A stretch of DNA of 64,000 nt from Sthenelais limicola (GCA_942159475.1 OW804097.1:4183685-4247684), one strand, 5' to 3'; numbered from the stretch's first letter, positions 29,785 through 43,466 are shown. The notes: a model not told the origin generated them from the sequence alone. Program-made: numbers and translations.

Positions 29785-31265
29785 ACTGAATAGACTATGC
29801 CGGGTAGGATCTATGACCCTAATCATGAATCAATAACAAATCCATAATACAGAAACAATTATTATATTTCTGTAGACTGTCACTCTGCAGAGAAGTATAA
29901 TGACAAACACAAATATTACTTACGTGCTGTTTATGGATCCACATGATGAGTAAGAAGCAATGAAATAAAGAAATAAGAGTAGGTCTGTTAAAACAATACT
30001 TGTTACCATGAGTAGACTATATTGCTGTTTGGTACTATAAACCTGAGCATTCATCAATACTAAATCTATGAAACAGAAACAATTATTATATTTATTATCA
30101 TATATCTGTAGATATCACTATGGAGAAAAGTATTAATGAAAAACATAAATATTACTTACAGACTGGTTATGGATCCACATGATGAGTAAGAAGCAATGAA
30201 ATAAAGAAATAGGAGTAGGTCTGTTAAACAATACTTATTAGCCTGAATAGACTGTACCAGTTTGGTACTATGAACCTGAGCATGAATCAATAATAAATCA
30301 ATAATAGAGAAACAGTTATTATATTTCTGTAGACTGTCACTGTGCAGATAAGTATAATAACAAACACTAATATTACTTACAGACTGTTTATGGATCCACA
30401 TGATGAGTTAGAAGTAATGAAATAAAGAAATAAGAGTAGGTCTGTTAAAACAAGACTCCTTAGCATGAATACATTATTGCTGTTTGGTACTATGAACCTC
30501 AGCATGAATCAATAATAAATCCATAATACAGAAACAATTATTATATTTCTATAGACTGTCACTGTGCAGAGAAGTATATTAACAAACACAAATATTACTT
30601 ACGTGCTGTTTATGGATCCACATGATGAGTAAGAAGCAATGAAATAAAGAAATAGGAGTAGGTCTATTAAAACAATATTTATTAGCCTGAATGGACTGTA
30701 CCTGTTTGGTACTATGAACCTCAGCATGAATCAATAATAAATCCATAATACAGAAACAATTATTATATTTCTGTAGACTGTCACTCTGCAGAGAAGTATT
30801 AATGACAGACACAAATATTACTTACGCCCTGTTTATGGATCCACATGATGGGTTGGTAGCAATGAAATAAAGAAATAAGAGTAGGTCTGTTAAAACAGGA
30901 CTTATTCGCCTGAATAGACTATACCAGTTTGGTACTATGACCCTGAGCATAAATAAATAATGAATCAATTATACAGAAACAATTATTATATTTCTGTAGA
31001 CTGTCACTGTGCAGAGAAGTATTAATAACAAACACAAATATTACTTACATGCTGTTCATGGATTCACATGATGAGTAAGAAGCAATGAAATAAAGAAATA
31101 GGAGTAGGTCTGTTAAACAATACTTATTAGCCTGAATAGACTGTACCAGTTTGGTACTATGAACCTGAGCATGAATCAATAATACAGAAACAATTATTAT
31201 ATTTCTATAGACTGTCACTGTGCAGATAAGTATAATAACAAACACTAATATTACTTACAGACTGT

Positions 31266-31931
31266 TTATGGATCCACATGATGAGTTAGAAGCAATGAAA
31301 TGAAGAAATAAGAGTAGGTCTGTTAAAACAAGACTTATTAGCATGAATACATTAATGCTGTTTGGTACTATGACATTGAGCATGAATCAATACTAAATCC
31401 ATAATACAGAAACAATTATTATATTTCTGTAGACTGTCACTGTGCAGAGAAGTATATTAACAAACACAAATATTACTTACACGCTGTTTATGGATCCACA
31501 TGATGAGTAAGAAGCAATGAAATAAAGAAATAAGAGTAGGTCTGTTAAAACAATACTTATTAGCCTGAATGGACTGTACCTGTTTGCTACTATGAACCTC
31601 AGCATGAATCAATAATAAATCCATAATACAGAAACAATTATTATATTTCTATAGACTGTCACTGTGCAGAGAAATATATTAACAAACACAAATATTACTT
31701 ACGTGCTGTTTATGGATCCACATGATGAGTAAGAAGCAATGAAATAAAGAAATAAGAGTAGGTCTGTTAAACAATATTTATTAGCCTGAATGGACTGTAC
31801 CTGTTTGGTACTATGAACCTGAGCATGAATCAATAATAAATCAATAATAGAGAAACAGTTATTATATTTCTGTAGACTGTCACTCTGCAGAGAAGTATTA
31901 ATAACATACACAAATATTACTTACGCCCTGT
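31266..31931. repeat. 666-bp three-unit block, copy 1
   Basis: Three units whose sequence recurs without visible change at 31932-32597. Triplet order on the minus strand, in ascending coordinates, after the shared start is CGT, CAC, GGC in both. Such exact multi-unit duplication indicates recent unequal exchange. Confidence 0.85.
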
Positions 31932-32597
31932 TTATGGATCCACATGATGAGTTAGAAGCAATGAAATGAAGAAATAAGAGTAGGTCTGTTAAAACAAGAC
32001 TTATTAGCATGAATACATTAATGCTGTTTGGTACTATGACATTGAGCATGAATCAATACTAAATCCATAATACAGAAACAATTATTATATTTCTGTAGAC
32101 TGTCACTGTGCAGAGAAGTATATTAACAAACACAAATATTACTTACACGCTGTTTATGGATCCACATGATGAGTAAGAAGCAATGAAATAAAGAAATAAG
32201 AGTAGGTCTGTTAAAACAATACTTATTAGCCTGAATGGACTGTACCTGTTTGCTACTATGAACCTCAGCATGAATCAATAATAAATCCATAATACAGAAA
32301 CAATTATTATATTTCTATAGACTGTCACTGTGCAGAGAAATATATTAACAAACACAAATATTACTTACGTGCTGTTTATGGATCCACATGATGAGTAAGA
32401 AGCAATGAAATAAAGAAATAAGAGTAGGTCTGTTAAACAATATTTATTAGCCTGAATGGACTGTACCTGTTTGGTACTATGAACCTGAGCATGAATCAAT
32501 AATAAATCAATAATAGAGAAACAGTTATTATATTTCTGTAGACTGTCACTCTGCAGAGAAGTATTAATAACATACACAAATATTACTTACGCCCTGT
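31932..32597. repeat. 666-bp three-unit block, copy 2
   Basis: Head-to-tail duplicate of 31266-31931. I found no difference between them in the stretches compared. Confidence 0.85.
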
Positions 32598-35500
32598 TTA
32601 TGGATCCACATGATGAGTAAGAAGCAATGAAATAAAGAAATAAGAGTAGGTCTGTTAAAACAGGACTTATTCGCCTGAATAGACTATACCAGTTTGGTAC
32701 TATGACCCTGAGCATAAATAAATAATAAATCACTTATACAGAAACAATTATTATATTTCTGTAGACTGTCACGGTGCAGAGAAGTATTAATAACAAACAC
32801 AAATATTACTTACAGGCTGTTTATGGATCCAAATGATGAGTTAGAAGCAATGAAATAAAGAAATAAGAGTAGGTCTGTTAAAACAAGACTTATTAGCCTG
32901 AATAGATTAATGCTGTTTGGTACTATGAACCTCAGCATGAATCAATAATAAATCAACAAATCAGAAACAATTATTATATTTCTGCAGAGGGTCACTCTGC
33001 AGAGAAGTATTCATGACAGACACAAATATCACTTACCCCCTGTTTATGGATCCACATGATGAGTTAGAAGCAATGAAATAAAGAAAAAGGAGTAGGTCTG
33101 TTAAAACAAGACTTATTAGCCTGAATGGACTGTACCTGTTTGCTACTATGAACCTCACCATGAATCAATAATAAATCCATAATACAGAAACAATTATTAT
33201 ATTTCTGTAGACTGTCACTGTGTTGGGAAGTATAATAACAAACACAAATATTACTTACACCCTGTTTATGGATCCACATGATGAGTTAGAAGCAATGAAA
33301 TAAAGAAATAAGAGTAGGTCTGTTAAAACAAGACTTATTAGCCTGAATAGATTAATGCTGTTTGGTACTATGAACCTCAGCATGAATCAATAATAAATCA
33401 ACAAATCAGAAACAATTATTATATTTCTGCAGAGGGTCACTCTGCAGAGAAGTATTCATGACAGACACAAATATCACTTGTGCCCTGTTTATGGATCCAC
33501 ATGATGAGTTAGAAGCAATGAAATAAAGAAAAAGGAGAAGGTCTGTTAAAACAAGACTTATTAGCCTGAATGGACTGTACCTGTTTGCTACTATGAACCT
33601 CAGCATGAATCAATAATAAATCCATAATACATAAACAATTATTATATTTCTGTAGACTGTCACTGTGTAGGGAAGTATAATAACAAACACAAATATTACT
33701 TACAGACTGTTTATGGATCCACATGATGAGTTAGAAGCAATGAAATAAAGAAATAAGAGTAGGTCTGTTAAACAATACTTATTAGCCTGAATAGACTGTA
33801 CCAGTTTGGTACTATGAACCTGAGCATGAATCAATAATAAATCAATAATAGAGAAACAGTTATTATATTTCTGTAGACTGTCACTGTGCAGATAAGTATA
33901 ATAACAAACACTAATATTACTTACACCCTGTTTATGGATCCACATGATGAGTTAGAAGCAATGAAATTAAGAAATAAGAGTAGGTCTGTTAAACAATACT
34001 TATTAGCCTGAATGGACTGTACCTGTTTGGTACTATGAACCTCAGCATGAATCAATAATAAATCCATAATACAGAAACAATTATTATATTTCTGTAGACT
34101 GTCACTCTGCAGAGAAGTATTAATGACAGACACAAATATTACTTACGCCCTGTTTATGGATCCACATGATGGGTTGGTAGCAATGAAATAAAGAAATAAG
34201 AGTAGGTCTGTTAAAACAGGACTTATTCGCCTGAATAGACTATACCAGTTTGGTACTATGACCCTGAGCATGAATAAATAATGAATCAATTATACAGAAA
34301 CAATTATTATATTTCTGTAGACTGTCACGGTGCAGAGAAGTATTAATAACAAACACAAATATTACTTACAGGCTGTTTATGGATCCAAATGATGAGTTAG
34401 AAGCAATGAAATAAAGAAATAAGAGTAGGTCTGTTAAAACAAGACTTATTAGCCTGAATAGATTAATGCTGTTTGGTACTATGAACCTCAGCATGAATCA
34501 ATAATAAATCAACAAATCAGAAACAATTATTATATTTCTGCAGAGGGTCACTCTGCAGAGAAGTATTCATGACAGACACAAATATCACTTACCCCCTGTT
34601 TATGGATCCACATGATGAGTTAGAAGCAATGAAATAAAGAAAAAGGAGTAGGTCTGTTAAAACAAGACTTATTAGCCTGAATGGACTGTACCTGTTTGCT
34701 ACTATGAACCTCAGCATGAATCAATAATAAATCCATAATACATAAACAATTATTATATTTCTGTAGACTGTCACTGTGTAGGGAAGAATATTAACAAACA
34801 CAAATATTACTTACATGCTGTTTATGGATCCACATGATGAGTAAGAAGCAATGAAATAAAGAAATAAGAGTAGGTCTGTTAAAACAAGACTTATTAGCCT
34901 GAATAGATTAATGCTGTTTGGTACTATGAACCTCAGCATGAATCAATAATAAATCAACAAATCAGAAACAATTATTATATTTCTGCAGAGGGTCACTCTG
35001 CAGAGAAGTATTCATGACAGACACAAATCTCACTTACGCCCTGTTTATGGATCCACATGATGAGTTAGAAGCAATGAAATAAAGAAAAAGGAGTAGGTCT
35101 GTTAAAACAAGACTTATTAGCCTGAATGGACTGTACCTGTTTGCTACTATGAACCTCAGCATGAATCAATAATAAATCCATAATACATAAACAATTATTA
35201 TATTTCTGTAGACTGTCACTGTGTAGGGAAGTATATTAACAAACACAAATATTACTTACATGCTGTTTATGGATCCACATGATGAGTAAGAAGCAATGAA
35301 ATAAAGAAATAAGAGTAGGTCTGTTAAAACAGGACTTATTCGCCTGAATAGACTATACCAGTTTGGTACTATGACCCTGAGCATGAATAAATAATGAATC
35401 AATTATACAGAAACAGTTATTATATTTCTGTAGACTGTCACTGTGCAGATAAGTATAATAACAAACACTAATATTACTTACAGACTGTTTATGGATCCAC

Positions 35501-36571
35501 ATGATGAGTTAGAAGCAATGAAATGAAGAAATAAGAGTAGGTCTGTTAAAACAAGACTCCTTAGCATGAATACATTATTGCTGTTTGGTACTATGACATT
35601 GAGCATGAATCAATACTAAATCCATAATACAGAAACAATTATTATATTTCTGTAGACTGTCACTGTGCAGAGAAGTATATTAACAAACACAAATATTACT
35701 TACATGCTGTTTATGGATCCACATGATGAGTAAGAAGCAATGAAATAAAGAAATGAGAGTAGGTCTGTTAAAACAATACTTATTAGCCTGAATGGACTGT
35801 ACCTGTTTGGTACTATGAACCTCAGCATGAATCAATAATAAATCCATAATACAGAAACAATTATTATATTTCTGTAGATATCACTATGGAGAAAAGTATT
35901 AATGAAAAACATAAATATTACTTACAGTCTGGTTATGGATCCACATGATGAGTAAGAAGCAATGAAATAAAGAAATAGGAGTAGGTCTGTTAAACAATAC
36001 TTATTAGCCTGAATAGACTGTACCAGTTTGGTACTATGAACCTGAGCATGAATCAATAATAAATCAATAATAGAGAAACAGTTATTATATTTTTGTAGAC
36101 TGTCATGGTGCAGAGAAATATAATAACAAACACTCATATTACTTACAGACTGTTTATGGATCCACATGATGAGTTAGAAGCAATGAAATTAAGAAATAAG
36201 AGTAGGTATGTTAAAACAAGACTTATTAGCCTGAATAGATTAATGATGTTTGGTACTATGAACCTCAGCGTGAATCAAAACTAAATCAAAAATACAAAAA
36301 CAATTATTATATTTCTCTAGACTGTCACTGTGCAGAGAAATATAATAACAAACACTAATATTACCTACCGACTGTTTATGGATCCACATGATGAGTTAGA
36401 AGCAATGAAATAAAGAAATAAGAGTAGGTCTGTTAAAACAAGACTTATTAACCTGAATGGACCATGCCAGGAATATTCTACTACCCTAAACATGAATGAA
36501 CAATGAATCCAAAATACAGAAACAATTATTATATTTCTGTAGACACTCACTGTGCAGAGAAGTATTAATGG

Positions 36572-37552
36572 CAATTAGAATCGATTTGGTGAGATTCTGG
36601 GAGGATGTTTTTCTCTATAGAATCCCGCCTACGACTTCCATCTCGAGGGATCAGTGGTCGGCCGGGTTCTATAGTACCCTGTCATTTCAGGCGATTCAGC
36701 CAAGCAGTTGCCATATTCGAACGTTGATTTTAAAAAAAACGGGACCTTGTATAAAAACAAAATCTTCAGGACATCCTAATCAATATGATTTCTTATGACA
36801 TCTGAAATCTTGTTGTCTTCCCATCATTCCTTCATAGAGAAATGTTAGTAGGAATGTTGTGAGGATGGAAAAAAAAGCTGCCCGGGCGAGCCTCAAACCC
36901 CTAACCCTTGGCACTGAAGGCGATTGCTCTGCCACTGAGCTATGCATGTAGGTTAGGAGAGGATGACAGAATTTGGCTATTTATGTACGGCCCAACAAGT
37001 ATAGAATGAAAAAGAAAGCTGACAGACCTGGACGAGGTTTGAACCCTGGTTGTGTTTGTATACCAGCACTTACTGGAGGACATTTCATAATTTGTTTCCA
37101 TCGTTATTTTAACATTTTATCATTAGAAACTAGAAGATAACATGTCTGACATTGAAATCAACATCAAACAAGTTGATGTTGCCAGCAAATAAACATATTT
37201 AAAATTAATAACTGAGCATCTGTGGAACTGACATGCAGTTCCAAACACAACCAATTGTAAGTGGCGCTTGGTGGGAGCAAGGCGTGATGGGTGTGTTTGG
37301 GTTTAGTCCATTCTGTTGGTGATAGAGGGGTGGCCGTTGTCCCGCAGAGAGCTAAAAAAAAGAGCTAAACAAGGACAATTGGATGTTTTTTGGCCGTAAT
37401 AAAAAAGGTTTGTCTATCTTTTTTTCCGTCCCCTGAAGTGAATCTCATCAAATCTAGGTAGCCTGGGGAAGTTCTCGGGCAAGCCCTCAAACTTTTCCCC
37501 AGGCTACAATACCCGCGAGCAGAAAAAACCAAGGGAATTATTTCTATAACAA
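36572..37552. mobile_element. Insertion in the array with tRNA-like promoter boxes (SINE-like)
   Basis: About 0.98 kb of non-array DNA splits a unit. On the minus strand at about 36880-36950 there is a tRNA-like A box (TAGCTCAGTGGCAGAGC) and, 3' of it, a diverged B box (GGGTTTGAGGCT). A second B-box-like string, GAGGTTTGAACCCTGG, lies near 37033 on the plus strand. Several elements may be involved; boundaries are approximate. Confidence 0.5.
36880..36950 (-). repeat. tRNA-derived (SINE or tRNA pseudogene) sequence
   Basis: The A box is intact, but the anticodon loop lacks the usual T before the anticodon and the B box is altered, so this is not a functional tRNA. It is most likely the head of a SINE or a tRNA pseudogene. 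Confidence 0.55.
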
Positions 37553-37921
37553 AAATATTACTTACATTCTGTTTAGGGATCCACATGATGAGTTAGAAGC
37601 AATGAAATAAAGAAAAAATAATAGTCTGTTAAAACAATATGTATTAGCCTTTGCTGTTTGGTACTATGAACCTGAGCATGAATCAATAATAAATCCATAA
37701 TACAGAAACAATTATTATATTTCTGTAGACTGTCACTGTGCAGAGAAGTATAATAACACACACTAATATTACTTACCGACTGTTTATTGATCCACATGAC
37801 GAGTAAGAAGCAATGAAATAAAAAAATAAGAGTAGTTCTGTTAAAACAAGACTTATTAACCTGAATAGACCATGCCAGCTAGGTTCTGTGACCCAAAGCA
37901 TGAATGAATAATGAATCACAT

Positions 37922-39553
37922 TTTTAAAGAAATTTTATTGAGGACATTTCCATTCGGACATAGTAATCTCATGCACACTCAATGGCAAAAAAGAATTATT
38001 ATACATCAAGATTAATTATCATTTAATTTTTTAAAGATCTTTGTAAATATATAGAGAATATACCGTACAGGATGACATTCGTAAGCAATGATTTAAAGTT
38101 ATCAAACCTTAACCTCAATAAGGTCGCATGACGACACATATCATTAGAAAGAAGTTAACCGTTTGATTTATCAACCTGATTTTTCAAGTAATTATGTACA
38201 ACATGAATTTTTCTTTTAATTTTTTCTCCAATAATCATAGTGATAGTATCGCCCTTATAGAGTGAATAAAAACAAGTATTTCAACGTACAGAGAGACAGA
38301 ATTATAGAGGTAAAGGTCATTGTGTCCACCACAGCTCATCTCCTTTTAGAAAGATTTTCATGGCTTTCCATTCCATATTTTGCACATGTGGAGGAAGTTT
38401 GTTCCATTCATGTTGACCATTAAAATGTGGGCTTCTCATTTTTTTTTTTTTTTAAAGATTTTATTTATACTGGGGATCGAAGGTCCCCTCACGGGGTTTT
38501 TCGCCTGTCCCAGTCTTACATAGGGAGACTGAGCAGGGAAAGTGTACATAGGTAAACATTTATATAGATATATATATATATATACATGGTTCTCGGGCAT
38601 AAAGTATAGATTTACTAGGTTGCACTTTGCCACTCAGATCATTTAGTGATGGAGTGTTAGTGGTAATTATAGTTAGAGAGAGATTACGAGAAAAATTGGG
38701 CTTTGCCACTCAGATCATTGATGATGGAGTGTTAGCGAATGTATTTATTGTTTATATAGGTAAAAAAGAAGGAACAGAGGCTTGAGATTTGTTGAAAAGT
38801 TTCGAGCCTTATCTAATATACATTATGATACAGTTTAGCCATGTTGGAGGCTAATTGGTACGTCAGGTTATGTACCAATTAGACTTCTTCTGTATTGGGT
38901 CTGGCTGTGTTTAATACAATGCCTTCATACAATCTTGTTGGCCTTTCTCCTACATCACAAAGTGTATTCTTTTTGTTACTCATGACCCGTAATAGAGAGA
39001 TTTTCAATCGTTTGGTCAACTTTTCAATATTACACAACCAACTGAGGGTAACAATGTCCCTTCGATCATTTATGCAAATTAATCTCACTGCCCTATTCAA
39101 TATACGTTGTAATTTCTGCTTGATGTCACATGTTGTCATATCAAGAAATAGAAGACCATATTAAAGAACAGATAGAATGTGACTTTTTACGATCGTTTTT
39201 GTCATGTCTGTGGTTAAATATTTGCGAATTCTTTGCAATTGAACAAGTTTAAAAGTGGCAGAACATTTCAGCCTAGTAAAGTGACAGTTCATAGATAAGC
39301 TAGAATTGACTCTAAAACCAAGATAATTAACAATATTAGTCCAAGAGATCTTATGACCATTTAGGAATATGCTACCAAGAGCTGCAATGTTAATCCTTTT
39401 TACCTTGTTTTTCGTGCCTAAAAGTTGGACCTGGCATTTCTTTTCATTTAGTTTTAACTTGTTTGCAGTCATCCAAATATTAATAATATTTGTAGCCTCC
39501 TGAGATATTCGTACACAATCGTTTAAATCATCACTCGTTACACTTACAATCAT
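37922..39553 (-). mobile_element. 5'-truncated LINE inserted in the array
   Basis: About 1.63 kb interrupts a unit. Minus-strand frames at 39161-39550 (NIINIWMTANKLKLNEKKCQ, VNYLGFRVNSSLS) and 38879-39139 (LNRAVRLICINDRR) are the C-terminal part of a CR1/jockey-type reverse transcriptase, separated by a stop. The 3' region (low coordinates) has a T run at about 38440 and (AT)n at 38570. The insertion point has AATCA on both sides, a possible target duplication. Confidence 0.75.
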
Positions 39554-41121
39554 GAATAGAGAAACAATTATTATATTTCTGTAGACTGTCACTCCTCAGA
39601 GAATTATTAATGACAAACACAAATATTACTTACATGCTGTTTATGGATCCACATGATGAGTTAGAAGCAATGAAATAAAGAAATAAGAGTAGGTCTGTTA
39701 AAACAAGACTCATTAGCCTGAATAGACTGCTGCTGGTTGGTACTATGAACCTCAGCATGAATCCATAATAAATCCATAATACAGAAACAATTATTATATT
39801 TCTGTAGACTGTCACTCTGCAGAGAAGTATTATTGACCAACACAAACATTACATACCTTCTGTTTATGGATCCACATGATGAGTTAAAAGCAATGAAATA
39901 AAGAAATAAGAGTAGGTCTGTTAAAACAAGACTTATTAGCAAGGTAATGCTGTTTTGTGCTATGAACCTGAGCATGAATCAATACTAAATCAATTATTTT
40001 TCTGTAGACTGTCACTATGCAGAGAAGTATTTATGACGGACACAAATATTACTTACGTCCTGTTTATGGATCCACATGATGAGTTAGAAGCAATGAAAAA
40101 AAGGAATAAGAGTAGGTCTGTTAAAACAAGACTTATTAGCCTGATTAGACTGTACCTGTTAGGTACTATTAACCTGAGCATGAATGAATACTAAGTCAAT
40201 TATACAAAAACAATTATTATATTTCTGTAGACTGTCACTGTGCAAAGAAGTATTAATAACAATTACAATTATTACTTACGTGCTGTTTATGTATCCACAT
40301 GATGATTTAGAAGCAATGAAATAGAGAAATAAGAGTAACATAGTTCAAACAAGACTTATTAGCGTGGATTGACCATGCCAGGTAGGCTCTATGAACCTAA
40401 GCATGAATGAATAATGAATTCAAAATACAGAAACAATTATCATATTTCAGTTGACTGTCACTCTGCAGAGAAGTATAATTGAAAAACACAAATATTACTC
40501 ACTGACTGTTTATGGATCCACATGATGAGTTAGAAGCATTGAAATAAAGAGATAAGAGTAGTTCTGTTAAAACAAAACTTATTTGCCTGAATAGAGTATA
40601 TCAGTTTGGCACTAAGAACATCAGCATGAATAAAAAATAAATCCATAATACAGAAACAATTATTATATTTCTATAGACTGTCACTGTGCAGAGAAGTATA
40701 ATAACAAATGCAAATATTACTTACTGACTATTTATGGATCCACATGATGAGTTAGAAGCAATGAAATAAAGAAATAAGAGTAGGTCTGTTAAAACAAGAC
40801 TTATTAGCCTGAATAGACTAATGCTGTTTGGTACTAAGAACCTCAGCGTGAATCAAAACTAAATCCATAATGCAGAAACAAATATTCTTTTTCTGAAGAC
40901 TGTTACTGTGCAGAGAAGTTTTAATGACAAACACAAATATTACTTACCGACTGTTTATGGATCCACATGATGAGTTAGAAGCAATGGAATAAAGAAATAA
41001 GAGTAGGTCTGTTAAAACAAGACTTATTAGCCTGAATAGCTAATTCATAGTTTGGTACTATGAACCTGAGCATGACTGAATACTAAGTCAATTATACAAA
41101 AACAGTTATTATATTTCTTTA

Positions 41122-41540
41122 GTCCATTTTGGATCAGATTTTGGGTGTTTTCGTGTTCAATTGTGGTACAACAGGCCGTGACTGTACTAACGGTCTATTT
41201 TTTCGTTTCCTATGTTCCCATTGGCTAACTGTCCAAAATCAGACCCAGTCTATCAACCGTTTTCCTCGATGCCATTTGGCCTCCTGCAAGGCACACCCCT
41301 GGCCTGCCGCCGCACTCCACACCACCCTTGCGTGACCCTCACTGAAACCTGTGAGAGCCTTGAAATGCACTAAAACAGAAACCCTCAGGAATCACAGGTT
41401 CACTGGCCACAAATGTTGATGAGAGAAGTAGTGTGAAGTGCTGAATGTTAAGTTACTGAGGTGATCTGTTTAAACAAGTTTCTGGTCGTTTTTGGGCCTG
41501 TGACTGAACCATGATTTGAAGCGTGAAATAATAAAATAAG
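41122..41540. other. Short insertion within the array
   Basis: About 0.42 kb of GC-richer sequence without coding signature breaks the unit before the last two array units. Identity unknown. Confidence 0.5.
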
Positions 41541-42148
41541 TGTAATGAATCCAAAATACAGAAACAATTATTATATTTCTGTAGACTGTCACTGTGAAGA
41601 GAAAAATTAATTACAAACACAAATATTACGTACCTTCTGTTTATGGATCCACATGATGAAAGCAATGAAATAATAGTAGATCTGTTAAAACAGGACTTAT
41701 TAGCCTTACAGACTGTACCAGATTTTTACTATGACCCTGAGCATGAATCAATACTAAATCCATAATACAGAAACAATTATTATATTTCTGTAGACTGAAA
41801 AGTATTATCTACAAACACAAATATTACTTACCATCTGTTTATGTATCCACATGATGAGTTAGAGGCAATGAAATAAAGAAATAAGAGTAGTTCTGTTAAA
41901 ACTTTTTAGCCTTACAGATTGATGATTGATTGATTTATTGGAAAACAAATGCCAATTGACAAACCTAAAAGCCTATATATGTAGAAATATCAACTTTCTC
42001 AATTTATTTCAACACCTTTAGGACAACCCTAAGATCAAAATCAATCATAGACCATACTTTTTTTATGTATACAAACTCCAACAATGTTCAATCGTCAGGG
42101 CTCATCTGACCATTTTCCTACCTATATACTTATTAAAAAAGAAAGAAC

Positions 42149-42608
42149 TGTAGTGTTCTTCCAACACAACCCAGGTTCGGACCCTGCAAAGAACAACAAG
42201 AACACAAGCTTAACTTCATTCTTGGTTTATTCACACAACCCTCCGCTTGCCTGAAACTCGGCTCAGAGGGCTCCTAGGTAATTCAGCTCCCTAAGAGTTC
42301 ATGGTGTTTAATGGAAACATACAGCATACATACACAATGATATGATGAAATAGTACATGTTGAGGGATGAAGTATAAATCACAGACACTTATACACATAT
42401 TGAGACATTATGGTAAATAGTATTGAACTCCATACCTAAGTCTTGATAATAGGTAATAGTTACATAGATCATGTAGATTGATGAGATATAAAAGCAATGG
42501 CTTTAGTAGTACTACAGACAGTAGTGTCCTCTGTTGTTATTCAGTGGAACTAATCAACAGTACCAAATATAAGATACAATGACCCCTAGAGTATTGAATA
42601 TCACTACA
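42149..42608 (-). repeat. 3' LTR of the non-autonomous element
   Basis: 460 bp, differing from the other LTR by a handful of substitutions and small indels. Confidence 0.9.
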
Positions 42609-43261
42609 ATACTCCCCCTCTTTTTTAAAGATTTACATCCAAATTGAAAAATCATTTAAGGGATAACACCCAAACAGTAAGTAGCATTACTTAGAATAAA
42701 ATTCACCACTTTCCTGTATAAAAAGAGAATTAGCAGTGCAAACCTGGTTCAGCATGAATGATATAATGTAAGTTGACAAGCAGGAGCATTTCTGTGTCCT
42801 CTCTACATACAAAACAATTTCAGGTTGCAACATCTCTAATGAATAGGCTGAAAGTGGAGACAAAATGTGATCCACCTCTTGGAGAAACAGTTCAAAGTGT
42901 GAGGATTAGCCTTCTTCCAACCACAATATATATATCAAGAGTAAATATTAGGTAAATAACATCTACTCAACACTATTCTGGAACAGATTTGTTGGAGAAA
43001 AATTTTCTCAAGTCAGTGGGCAGTCCAGTATCATTGTATCAGCATCATGACATAGTCGGAGTCCATTAATCTGTGTCCGTGGCATCAGGTCATCAGGTCA
43101 ATAGGTCCTGGGGATCCAAAGTGGAGGTGACTGGAACATCCAGGTAGGTGTGGGCATGGGATTCCTCATCAAAACTGGCATCCACTCCTGACATCATGGG
43201 CATCCTGGCACATCATGGGCATCCCTGAAATGGCGTCATAGTGGCTGGGATCTTTGAATCC

Positions 43262-43466
43262 CCTTGCTCACTACTTCTTGGACTTGTTAGTCCAAGTTCT
43301 ACTTGTCCACAGAAAGTCAGCTAGGCATCATCTTGGACTTGTTCTTGGAGGCTTGACCTCACTCACTATTTCTTGGACTTGTTAATCCAAGTTCTACTTG
43401 TCCGCAGAAGGTCAGCTAGACATTTTCTTGGACTTGTTCTTGGAGGCTTGACCTCACTCACTATTT
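43262..43466. repeat. Tandem duplication of about 102 bp inside the LTR element
   Basis: The segment starting CTTGCTCACTACTTCTTGG, which runs through CTTGACCTCACTCACTA, is repeated once head to tail with a few changes. Confidence 0.65.

Larger units (their letters stand above)
29785..41925 (-). repeat. Array of 41 tandem ~222-bp units, each with a splice-like AG-NNN-GTAAGT core
   Basis: I count 41 recognisable units, spaced 211-236 bp (mostly 221-223), interrupted by three insertions. Each holds a TTATGGATCCACATGATGA block (BamHI site). On the minus strand each unit reads a pyrimidine-rich tract, CTAAC or CTTAC, CCATAAACAG, three variable bases, then GTAAGTAATATT. AG is kept in 41 of 41 units and GT in 40 of 41 (lost in the unit at about 33480). 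The triplets on the minus strand are TCT x6, GGC x6, CAC x5, CAT x5, TCG x3, CGT, CCT, GGG, GGT, AAG and TCA x2 each, ACT, AAT, GAC and ATG x1. None is a stop codon. The flanks are nearly constant. The array lies directly upstream of the P-loop exon on the same strand. Confidence 0.9.

Noticed and set aside
36880..36950. Functional tRNA gene on the minus strand
   Set aside because: The A box is good but the anticodon loop and B box deviate; a tRNA-derived repeat is more likely.
30156..40000. Many 65-104-residue minus-strand frames beginning MWIHKQ or ending SSCGSIN inside the array
   Set aside because: They are the same repeat read through in two frames, broken by unit-specific indels; the frames shift between units and stops fall inside most. 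They are not separate genes.
29785..41925. Regularly spaced repeats as a CRISPR array
   Set aside because: The units are 222 bp with conserved sequence throughout and no spacers of CRISPR type, and the setting is a metazoan genome.
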